Shown here: positions 48,309-58,292 of the stretch, piece after piece
Layout of the letters: the number at the start of each line of letters is the position of its first letter
Position numbering within the stretch: the stretch's first letter is position 1
From: Jaapia argillacea MUCL 33604
Lineage: Eukaryota > Basidiomycota > Agaricomycetes > Jaapiales > Jaapiaceae
Assembly: GCA_000697665.1 (NCBI GenBank)
Contig: KL197715.1
Location: 1,138,706-1,202,705 of the forward strand
DNA: 64,000 nt
Direction of reading: 5' to 3'
Program-made: the position numbers and the translations under genes
The notes under the pieces: generated by a model
The model's database searches: none
The model's input: only the letters and a program-made list of their open reading frames with translations
Told to the model about the DNA's origin: nothing

Positions 48309-50150
48309 TCAGGTGGGAGGTGGCGACTTCTTCCTGAGGCCGTGAATACTTCTAGCTTTGCGGTCTCCTTCTCCAATGAGTTCCCGCTCGACTTGGTTGG
48401 CCATCCTCCTAGCCTCAGTCGGAGTCACTCCAACCTGGAGCAGAGCTTGGTAAAGTGCTTTCGCTAGAACGGTAGGCTTGACTCCTGGGAGTAACGGCGT
48501 CATTCCGTTGTATAACGATTTGAGCACCGTTGCAGTCCACCCTACTCTTTCCATTCTCCATGGGGTAGAAGAGTATCGGCGCTCCAGGAGGTCCATAACC
48601 TTTGGCCTCGATCGATTGTACTCCTCCTCCAATATATAGCGTCCATCGCTCCCTCGCTTTCCTTTAGTAGAGACAATGCAAGCTTCCCCATCGAAACGCA
48701 TATTGTATTGGTGCAATGCAGGTGCGTTTTCACGCCACCAATCGTCCAGGCTTTCCTCGTTCTCGAGGCCGGTGACGATGAGAACAATTGGCACTTGCTT
48801 CTGGCAGAAAGTATCGAAGAATAGACAGTAATTGGTGTAGGTCCACTGTTTGATCCGGTCGGCGCGCACGACGTAAACTAGGAGGTTGACACCGTCTTCT
48901 AAGCTGCGTAAGAGCTTGTACATGTTCTTGATAACTTCGGTCGTCGATGAGATTGTGCCTCCCCCTTCGTTCAAGCCGGCTGTATCGAAGAGATTCAAGG
49001 TGACGCGGGGGGTGTTTACGGGGTAAGCTTTGCTATCGAAAGTGCCGCCGTTGACCCCGCTTGAGATCTCGGCGACATTGCTACCGGCGAGCATATTGAT
49101 GACGGAACTCTTTCCAACCCCGGATTCGCCAAAGACGATAACGTTGGCACTCGGGAGCCTGAGAAGTCGCAAATGGCCTTCTCAAGATAATATCATCTGA
49201 GGAGTTGGGATGACGAACCTACAACCGGCTCCATTCGAACAGTTCTGACCACCGTGGCTGAGCGACGACCTGTGTACAGTTTGGATGAAAACAGAGAAGC
49301 GGAGATATGAAAACCCATACCTTTCATCGATCGCACCCAGATTTCTCTCGACGTCAGACGACACGGACGTTTGGGAGCCATCAATTGGTGGGGTGGCTGG
49401 CGTTGATCCGGGGAATAGACTGTTTAAGACGGTAGAGAACCATCCCCTCTCCAAGATCTGTGGCGGGGACGAGCTGTGCTGAAGCACCAACTTCGTGACC
49501 TCCTCCCTCGACTGAGAAAATTGTTTCTCGAACGCGTAGCGACCGCGGCGGTCGCATTTCCCCCTGATAGCCGTGACACAAGCGTGTCCACTGAAATCCA
49601 TACCGTAGGCTCTGAACAAGTGGTCGTTTTCGGCCCACCAGCCATCCAGGGGAAACTCATTCTCGAGGCCCGTAACGACCGCGACGATGGGAACCTTCTT
49701 CTGGCAAAAGGTCTCGTAAAACGTGTGATAGTTCTCGAAAGTCCACCGTGTAATCCTGGGGCCACGGATAACATAAACGAGGAGATTGATTCCATTCTCC
49801 ATATCCCGCGCAAGCTTCTTCAAGTTCTTTATGGCATCAGAGGAGCTCACGGACCCTGCCTGTCCCTCGTGAAGCCCAGCAGTGTCGAAGACATTGAGCG
49901 TCCTCCCAGAAACACATATTGTGGACTTTTGTGAATCGAAAGTGCACCCAGTGGCGCCGCTGGATGTACTTGCAATGGGAGCATCCGCTAGCATATTGAT
50001 GACTGAACTCTTTCCGCACCCTGAATCGCCAAAAAAAATGATGCTCGCGGGGATAGAACGTTCCGTGAATGCTGGCTATCAAGTCGAGTTAGATGACTCA
50101 GTCGAGAATCTAGAAAACAGACGAACCAGCGACGACGTTGACGAAGCCAT
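48309..50150 (-). CDS. Tandem double P-loop GTPase (cluster gene D/E)
   Basis: The start at 50150 reads MASSTSSL, then a 51-nt intron (GTTCGT...TGATAG) to PAFTERSIPASIIFFG. First G domain: GDSGCGKSSVINMLA, SSGATGCTFDSQKST, LNVFDTAGLHEGQAG, RGPRITRWTFENYHTFYETF, VPIVAVVTGLENEFPLDGWW. It ends PIDGSQTSVSSDVERNLGAI. Two short introns then lead in frame through SSLSHGGQNCSNGAGC to LPSANVIVFGESGVGKSSVI. Second G domain: GTFDSKAYPV, LNLFDTAGLNEGGG, VPIVLIVTGLENEESLDDWW, and the helical part MTPLLPGVKPTVLAKALYQA. The second G domain has no ATG of its own near its P-loop, and the phases match. One gene is therefore more likely than two. It lacks the HEY/NCWWY module. All P-loop Lys/Ser residues are present in both domains. 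Confidence 0.68.
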
Positions 50151-50887
50151 GGAGAAAGAGGCCGTGGATGAAAGGATCTTCTGTCGAGTGAAGAACAGGT
50201 GGGTGGTTCGAAGGGTAAGGGCGAAAGCGGTATGTTTGGAGGATGGAGGGGATGTCATTGTATGGGGGCATAAGAGCTGATCAAAACACGCGATTTCCCA
50301 TCGGAGGTCGCCCTGTGATCCATAGAGGGAGGAATACCGGAGATTAAACCTCTGGGGTCATGCATGTCCAACCACGCTGTCACCATGATCCCATCGTCCA
50401 CGGGTATATGAAACCATGAAAACCTCGAGGTCTGGCCGGAAATGAATCATTTCCTGGCTTCGAGAGGTTGTAAAGTTGGTACCTGCCATGTCACCACCGC
50501 CATGGGAGTTTGAGTTTGACAGAGGGAGCGCTCGACCAGAAGCCCGTCGATTCGAGATAAGTATGGCTGTCTGGACGTAGAAATAATCCTTGCGACTGAC
50601 ACCTGGATCGACTCCCATCGACTGGTCTTCAAAATCGTATAGCTCTGAAGGCTTCATAGTTCGCTGTATCGCCATGACCGGTGAGTCGCTCTGGGGATCA
50701 GCAATATCACAGCGGCTAAGGCGGTCAGTGTCCAGGGAGTGATCAACCTCCACGAAGCTCCACATTCCCAAGCACGTCGACTGTGGTTGGACTAGGGGCT
50801 GTCATCGATCCCAAACGTGATGGTGCGATGTATGTGATTTTGCTTCAATGCAACTTGGCTTGGTTCTAATATGGTATTGTGAGCCAG
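50151..50887. other. Intergenic, divergent promoters of D/E and F
   Basis: The promoter of D/E and the first exon and promoter of gene F lie here. An open segment STFPSTSTVVGLGAVIDPKR with the next GTATGT...GTGAGCCAG intron (about 50830-50887) would join gene F in frame. The true start of F was not found. Confidence 0.45.
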
Positions 50888-51860
50888 CAACGTCATCGTG
50901 TTCGGGTCGACTGGTGTTGGCAAGAGTTCCGTCATTAATATGTTGGCAGACAAAGAGCTCGCCAACACATCAAGCGCAGCGGCTGGATGCACTTTCCAAA
51001 CCAAATGCCACAGTATCGCAAAAGAGGGCGTTGTTCTGAACATATTCGATACAGTCGGCCTGGACGAAGGAGACATGGGGTCTGTGGCGTCCAGCGAGGC
51101 CATTGCGAAATTATACGCGCTTGTCCGTGACCTTGACGGTGGAGTTAATCTCCTCCTCTATGTCGTCCGGGGCCCAAGGATCCAATCTTCGACACGCAAC
51201 AACTACCGCTTATTCGTCGAAGGGTTTTGCCAGAAGAAAGTACCTGTGGTGCTCCTTGTAACTGGTATGGAGAATGAACCGTCCGGGGAGAAATGGATGA
51301 AGGACAACATCGGCGAGTATCGTAAACAGAAGATGGAGTTCTCCGATGAAGCCTGCATAACGCCGTTTTTGGGAGTGAAGTTGGAGAGCGGTGGATACTA
51401 TTTCCAGAAGGAGTACGATGCATCGAACGCGAACGTGACGAAGCTCATCCTCCGCCGTAGCCTGACGAAATCTTGGAAAATGGAGAGCGTGGGGTGGTTC
51501 ATGGTGATTTTGAAGTCGCTATACAACACGATAACGCCAGTGCTGCCCGGCCTCAAGCCAACCCCTTTGGCCAAGTCCTTGTACCTCGCACTATGCAAAC
51601 CGGAGAGTATCGGGACAGACTTGGAGGCAATGAAGGCAGCAAACTCCATCATGGGCACCGTACTGTGGAAGGATATCATGGGATCGAAGTTTGCTCGGCC
51701 GGATACTGGGAGCGGGAAGATTGAGGAAAAGATCGGATTGGATACGGAGTCGGATCGTGGGTCAACCATGGATGGGAAGGAAGGAACTCCCAAGGTTACG
51801 AGGGGTCAGTTTTGGAAGGTTCCGATCTCGATTCGCAATAAGCGGTCTGGGACTGTATGA
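50888..51860 (+). CDS. Single P-loop GTPase (cluster gene F)
   Basis: The main exon begins at an acceptor (GTGAGCCAG) and reads NVIVFGSTGVGKSSVINMLA (P-loop), SSAAAGCTFQTKCHSI, LNIFDTVGLDEGDMG (G3), YVVRGPRIQSSTRNNYRLFV, VPVVLLVTGMENEPSGEKWM and SDEACITPFLGVKLESGGYY. It then has the helical part ITPVLPGLKPTPLAKSLYLA. The tail is polar and charged (about 90 residues) and stops at 51860. The HEY/NCWWY module is absent and no such exons follow before the intergenic stretch. At least one 5' exon lies upstream. The G domain is complete and probably binds nucleotide. Confidence 0.7.
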
Positions 51861-52690
51861 GCCGAGGAGTTTACGGGATTCTTTTGTATCCGTAGCTTTC
51901 TGTTGACTTTGTGTATTTATCTTGCGCCCCTGGAGTACAAGTGGTGGAACCCTAAATATACACACAGTCACGTATATGTTCAAACAGTTTTCCAATGGTT
52001 GTAATATCGAATATTGAATGCTCACTTGATGCGTGGGGATACAAAATTGCGAAATGTCGCGGTAGTCAGGCAATAGTTACAGGTGTTCCACTGGGTTAAC
52101 AGGAAGCACTGAAGATCTCGGCGTAATGGCGGAATCAGATGTTCGTTGGCTTTGGTGTGGCGGTCTTCCTTTCGCAAAGAAAGTTGGAGGAGCCGAACAG
52201 ACGTATCGCAAATTAAGCCACAAATTGAGTTGCTAGTCTGGCGGTGAAAAAGGGTGAGATCTTGAATTCTGTCCGACAGGCAGCGTTAAGGCGAGACACC
52301 TATAGGCCAACCTTGAACCCTTGTCGGCCCTGGTTTTCGTTTTGGTGGGGAGTTGGAGCTGTATTGCATATCGGGAAACAAGGAGGGAGAGGGTCACGGT
52401 TACCTGGCGATAGCTAGGTCTCTGCGGGAGGGAAACAGTACTAGGCTGCACTCATGCACGGCGAACGCTCTTCGACCAATCCAATAACCACTCAAACACA
52501 GCCACGGTCTGCGAAGCCTCATCCAGACCATCTGACCGGGCTTCTATGGACCTTCCGATATCGCCAGGTTTGTGCCTGTACCGCAGGCGCTCCTTGAGTG
52601 TGGAAGAGGGACGAGATGGGACGAGACGAGAATGTGGTAGACGGTCCAACGGCTCTGCGAGCCCCAACCACGATTCGCGCCCTATCACTC
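51861..52690. other. Intergenic
   Basis: No gene is supported. The minus strand between 52452 and 52690 is open, but its composition looks like shadow sequence. It is mainly the 3' flanks of gene F and of F-box copy 2. Confidence 0.45.
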
Positions 52691-52691
52691 C

Positions 52692-54567
52692 CGTCTTCCG
52701 TCCAACCCCCTCCTCAAAGTGCTGCCACCGACAGACACGTGCTCAAGACTCGGACAGGCCTTCCCAATGGCCCTGACCAGGCTCTCCTCCTCCTCCTTAC
52801 TCAGTCGATAATAACACCACGCGAAGAGGCGTAATGACTTGAACCAAGTCAAACTTTTTGGGAGATTGGCCTTCAGAACGATACAGGTGAGTTATGTTGA
52901 ACGAGATGAACGATGCGGACATACCAATATAGATGCGGGGATGGATTGAACGGTATTCAATACATCTAATTGGATAACCTGTATGCAGTCTCGCCAGGAC
53001 CTCCCGTCCTCGGTCTCTCCCTCAGTCCGATCTTCACCATCATGAGGCATGTAGGGTTCTAAAGACCCGTCACCCGGCACGATCAACGAAACACATATCT
53101 CTTCATCTATTCGATTGCCTAGCTTGGTTAGAGCGGTCGACATGTAGGCAACATTTGTAGCCGGTGAGGTATCTTTCTGCGAGGGATCTTCGACCATCGA
53201 GTGGATATGGAAAGTCAGGAACCTCAATGCTGGTAACGGTGGCTCTGTGTCGGAATACGAAGTTGAGAGCAGAAATTTGACGAAGATGGGATGAGCTTGT
53301 AGTGTTCTTAAGCGTCCTAAACAGCCACTTGGGAAACCCCCAAAGCCTTCACCCTCAAGATGGAGGGAACCGTCGATCGAAAAGGAATCGCATTTAGATA
53401 TCCTTAAGGAAGTGATGGTTGGGTGCGTTTTGAGTAATTGAATAAGATCTCGATGGTGGATAGTGGGAGAAGAGTGGGTGAGGTTCTCGAGATTCGCGGT
53501 TGAGATTTCGGTGAGGGGTGTCAAGCATGGGAGAGTGACTGAGAGGTATTTGATGGGTGATTTGTTGATTGTTTCGATCATCCAGGCTTTGATAGGGTAT
53601 TGGAAGGCCGATGGGTGGGAGATGGTTAGACGTGTTAATGTGTCGAGTGGGGTAATCAAATTCGACTCGAATTGGGAGCGTTTGATTGGGAAGGAGAATG
53701 GATCTGGGTTAAGTCCAGCGATCGTGAAGGTAGTGAGATTCTTGTTTCGGAGAGCGTTTAAGAATGTAAGAAAATTGTGGGCCGATGATGAGTTGAACGA
53801 AGAAGGGCCGTTTGGTCTCGATCGTCGTGTGACGGGTTGTAACACTATGCAGAGGTTTCGGATAGAACTCAGTTTATCCACGAGCTGGGTTAGGGAGGGA
53901 AGGAAATCAATGGTGATTTGGTCGAAAGCGCAATGCAGTCCCTCCACCTCGGTGACAAGGGGTGAGATTCTAAGAGTTTTCAAACAAGCGTAGTTGAGAG
54001 GGGAGACTAATCGGAGGTTGAGGCCAGTATTGAGACTTGTGGGGGCCATAGTGTTGGTGAGATGGACCTGGATTTCATATCGGGAAAGGAGGAGGGAGAA
54101 GGCGACGCTGTGGAAGAGGGAGGAGACGAATAAGCACGAGAAAATGGTAGACGTGGGGAGATCGGAGAAGATTTGGGTGAGAAGTTCGGGTGGAAGGGAG
54201 GCGATTAAGGAGGGAGAGAGCTGTTGCTGCGAGGATTGGGAGGAACGGGGCTCTGTAGGGACTAGAGGTAATTATGAGATGTGTTATACACAGGATAAAG
54301 TACGGAGCATACATTTTGCTCGCGTTTCGTCGACACGTCGGGGGCGCGTGGTTGACTTGTTTTTTCCGAACCCGAAAGCCGACTGGCAGGTCGTGGGGTG
54401 AGGTGAGTACATATGCAGAATGACGCAACGGGGAGTGACCATACAGGAAAGAACTTTCTGCGTTTGTCCATGTGGGATGGATCATATGGTGATGGAGTGA
54501 CCTCGATCTCGGTGTAGGCACGCTCTCCTCGGTTAAAGAAACTGGATATCTTCGTAAGGGTGCGCAT
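52692..54567 (-). pseudogene. F-box/LRR-like protein, copy 2, with disrupted C-terminus
   Basis: The start at 54567 reads MRTLTKISSFFNRGERAYTE. The F-box is PPELLTQIFSDLPTSTIFSC (about 54200-54130), followed by the same leucine-rich body as copy 1 (LTRLTISHPSAFQYPIKAWM, LENLTHSSPTIHHRDLIQLL). After SIPASILVC a 20-base stretch present in copy 1 is missing (at about 52919). The frame shifts and ends early at 52892. The matching last segment (KSLTWFKSLRLFAWCYYRLS, then CPDLEHVSVGGSTLRRG) is still present in the DNA to about 52692 in another frame. The truncated protein would keep the F-box and most repeats, so it may still act, but copy 2 looks younger and damaged relative to copy 1. Confidence 0.72.
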
Positions 54568-54993
54568 CGCACTATTTCAAAGGTGCCGTATTTTGCCGTG
54601 GTGGATAAATTTGGAGAGACAGCAAGGATGCGCGGCAAGCAAGGGCAAGTTTGGCACGCTCATCGGCAGTAACGTGGAGCACAGCTTCAAAGGTGTAAGC
54701 GGTGGCTGTGTCCGACGCCATCACCGTTGACAGCAACGACCACGGACCCTTCACCGTTAACTCCGCCCCTCGCCCTCGACGCCACCGAGATGGATGCACA
54801 TGGCCCGTTCATCCAGATGATGCCGGGAGGCTTCTTGGGCGGTCCATAATTATAGTCTGATAGCACGCCATCTTCTCCTCTTCTGCTTCTATCTTCTCCT
54901 CACAGGTACATCAAAAGGAATCCACTGCAGCATGGTCTTATCGAATCGCCCAACCAAAGTTATTCTGGGGTTTTTTCTTTCTTACGACTCATC

Positions 54994-57668
54994 ATGGCCA
55001 GCTCTGAAAAGTCGCCCGTACACGACCACGATAATGACAAGGCATCGACGGAGGACGGAGTGATCGGTGCTGAGACCCAGGATATCTATTCGGAGGATTC
55101 TTTGGATCCTGTTTATCAGGCCAAGGCTCGGATATTGAACGATGCGTTTCAAGAGATTGGGATGGGCAAGTATCAGGTGCGTCCTCCTTCTCCTCCCTTC
55201 GCCGCTTCTTGCTGACGCAGTCAACTTGATTGCAGTGGTACCTGTTCATCGTAACCGGCTTCGGTTGGCTCTCGTAAGTTGCGCCCTTTCGTCAACGTCG
55301 CACTACCTCCTCATTTGTGTTTTTCTCAGAGATAACCTCTGGCCCGTGCGTCTCACCTCCTTCATCTCTACTTCCCCCAGTTAAGTTGATGTACTCACAA
55401 TGTGAACGGCATCCCACAGATTGTAACGGGTCTCATCCTAACACAAGTAGTCAACGAGTTCAACTTTGAGGGTCCCTTCCTCAAGTTGGGACAGAACATT
55501 GGTTTATTAGTCGGGGCTGCTTTCTGGGGTGTCGGTTCAGATATTTGGGGTCGTCAGTACGTCTACTCTTACCCTTCGCATCTTCATCATGACCTAAAAT
55601 TTCTCCCTGGCTAATCTCACGTTGTTATCCCCGATAGATGGTCATTCAACATCACCCTATTCATAACGGGCGTATTCGCAACAGCAGCGGGAGCTTCGAA
55701 CAACTACATCACCTTGTCCTCCTTGGCTGCGTTGTGGAGTGTAGGGGTTGGCGGGAACTTGCCCGTTGACTCTGCTGTTTTCCTTGGTGCGTGTCATTCT
55801 GCTTTCGTAGATTCACTATGCGCATATATGCACCTTCCGTTCTTTCCCGATAAACCATTCGACGTTCCTCTATATGTGCATTTTTCGGTCTAATTTCACG
55901 CATATATGCGCGTTACCTCTCCATTACCTCCATATATGCGCTCTCCTTTCTACTTACCTGCCCTGCTCCGTCTACTTCCCGCATATATGCACCTTCCGTT
56001 CCATTTGCATATATACACTTCGTTCTTCCCCTACCTATGTGTCTTCCTTCTACTCTTCCTCTTTACCCTCGCACGTATGTAACATACACGATGCTGACCA
56101 AGGGGATACACAGAATTCGTACCCGCCTCACACCAATACCTCCTAACGGTCCTCTCAGTCTGGTGGGCTCTCGGCCAACTCCTAGGCTCTCTCGTACGTC
56201 CTCCCTTCCCCTCCCTCCAAGTCCTCGATCTCACTCCATCCCCCGTCAACAGGTAGCCTGGCCCCTCCTAGCCCACTATTCCTGCCCAACCACAACACCG
56301 CCGTCCGCCTGCCCTCGCTCCTCCAACATGGGCTGGCGTTATTTCCTCTATACGATGGGAGGCCTAATGTTAATCCTCTTCATCCTCCGTTTCTTCGTCT
56401 TCCACCTATACGAAAGTCCCAAATATCTAATGGGGAGAGGAAGGGACGAAGAAGCTGTGGAAGTGGTACATCAAGTTGCTGCGTATAATGGGAAGAAATC
56501 GAATTTGACGCTGGAGAAGTTGAGAGAGGTGGGTGAGTTGAGAGGGGAAGGTGGGGATGAGGAGAAGGGGAGGAAGTTGGATACGAGTGCGACGGGAGCT
56601 GTGAAGAGGAAATTGGCCATTTTTAGTGGGAATCATGTTAAGAGTTTGTTTGCTACGAAGAAGTTGGCTTGGTCGACTAGTTTGTTGATCGTTCTTTGGG
56701 GTACGTCGTGTTTCACTTCGTGCTGGTTGGGAGTTCGGATTAATCTTTTTCGGCCGGATTTGTAGCGTTGATTGGGTTGGCGTTCCCTTTGTGAGTTCCC
56801 TTTCCTCAACTCTCATAAATTTTGGCTAAAATGAATTGTCTATCCTTGCAGGTACAACAGTTTCGTCACATATTTGTGCGCATATACGCCTTCCTCTTCT
56901 TTGATCACCTCTCACCGTCTTTGAATGTAGCCTCGCCACCCGAGGAGCGGATTTCGGAGATGGATCGGTCTATATTACCTATCGAAATGTTTGTCCCGCT
57001 TCCTTTTCCCTCCTCGACTAACGGGTGGCTCATAAATTCTGGGATATATAGCAAGTTATCCTCAGCGTTATTGGTGTACCTGGTGCCTTACTCGCTGGGT
57101 GGTGTGTAGAGCTGCCTTACCTAGGTCGCCGTGGTACTTTATCCATTTCAACTAGTACGTCCCGTCTCTTATTCACGCCCATCCTCGCTCGCTCCTCTCC
57201 TTTCGCATACTGACACATAACACTCCCAGTCTTAACCGGCGTTTTCCTCTTCGCCTCCACAACAGCCCGAACGTCCGACGCTCTCCTCGGTTGGAATTGC
57301 GGTTACAGTTTCACTTCTAACGTCATGTATGGCGTTCTGTACGCTATCTCTCCCGAGTTGTTCCCTACGAAGGATAGGGGTACAGGGAATGCTATCGTCG
57401 CTAGTGCCAATAGGATTTTCGGTGTTATGGTGAGCATCCAACTTTTCTTTCAGTTCTCTTACTTGGATGCGGGTTCCTTTTTGCGAAGCTATTTATATTT
57501 TTTGACGAATGTGCTGATACTGTCTGACACGTTTAGGCACCCATCATCGCGCTATATGCCAACTTGACGACTTCAGTTCCGATTTGGATAAGTGGGGCGT
57601 TGTTCTTGATTTCGGGGGTGATTGCTTTGTTGTTGCCTTTTGATCCCAGGGGTAAAGCTTCCTTGTGA
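54994..57668 (+). CDS. MFS transporter, SV2/sugar-porter-like
   Basis: Thirteen exons splice in frame to 530 residues: 54994-55176, 55236-55273, 55329-55344, 55420-55556, 55638-55786, 56114-56193, 56253-56700, 56766-56790, 56852-56875, 56931-56988, 57052-57154, 57230-57429 and 57537-57668. After a polar N-terminus come MGKYQ, WYLFIVTGFGWLSDNLWP and TGLILTQVVNEFNFEG. The MFS loop AAFWGVGSDIWGRQWSF precedes NLPVDSAVFLEFVPASHQYL. A large cytosolic loop (about residues 250-330) follows. Later helices include LSVIGVPGALLAGWCVELPY, LGRRGTLSIST and YAISPELFPTKDRGTGNAIV (the sugar-porter PESPR-like/RGTG pattern). About twelve helices are expected in the plasma or another membrane. The substrate is unknown. 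No break was seen. Confidence 0.88.
55787..56113 (+). repeat. Expanded intron with GCATATATGC palindromes inside the MFS gene
   Basis: This intron is 327 nt, whereas the others in the gene are about 55-110 nt. It contains at least six variants of GCATATATGC, spaced 25-60 bp apart, each followed by CACCTTCCGTT- or CTCCTTTCTAC-like pyrimidine runs. It looks like a local repeat expansion. Confidence 0.75.
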
Positions 57669-58292
57669 GCCAGGTGGTTATACGTGCCAGTAGTGGAATC
57701 AGTGTGGGAGGGAACAGGCGACGTCATCTTTTTGAAAGAGTAATCGGGGCTTTGTACAAGCTGTATGTATGATTGGCATATCTATCATCTCTTAAAGCTT
57801 TTAGAACATTAATCGGGCCTTGCGACTCCCTTTTTTAACCACAGGCGCCGCCCTGCGCGCCGACCTCCCTGGTCTTCAGGCTACTCATTACCACACTCAA
57901 CAATACCCTACTGTGATGAAGGGCTCCAGACTCGTCTGCCAACACGTCCTCTGCATCGCTGTCGGTGGTGCGGTGGTTGTTTGCGACTTCTCGTCACTCC
58001 GAGGAAACCTTCATGGCCGGATTCAGATAACTTAAAAGTAGAGGACGGGTTCAGCGGTAAACCTTCGAGCTATCTGCATAGCCTCTGGTCTGATACGGGA
58101 TTGTTCTTGGTCTAAGTATGTGAATGAGACGCAAGCCAGTACGATTACAATGGGGCACTATTGTAATGGCATTATGAGATGTTTATCGGAAGGGAAGATC
58201 GAAGAGTATCCGGGGGTAGCATAGGACATATTATTGTACCATAATGGAGGGGTCGAAACATGATGGGGCGACGAACTTGGCAGGCTTTGCTG
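57669..58292. other. Intergenic between convergent genes
   Basis: No gene is supported between the MFS stop and the stop of the coiled-coil gene. Confidence 0.5.

Noticed and set aside
49182-49994. D and E GTPases as two separate genes
   Set aside because: D has no ATG near its P-loop, and the introns between them keep phase, so a single two-domain gene is simpler. Transcript data could reverse this.
36424-51860. GTPase cluster as a secondary-metabolite gene cluster
   Set aside because: No synthase, oxidase or dedicated transporter lies inside it. The genes are paralogues of one family, not a pathway.
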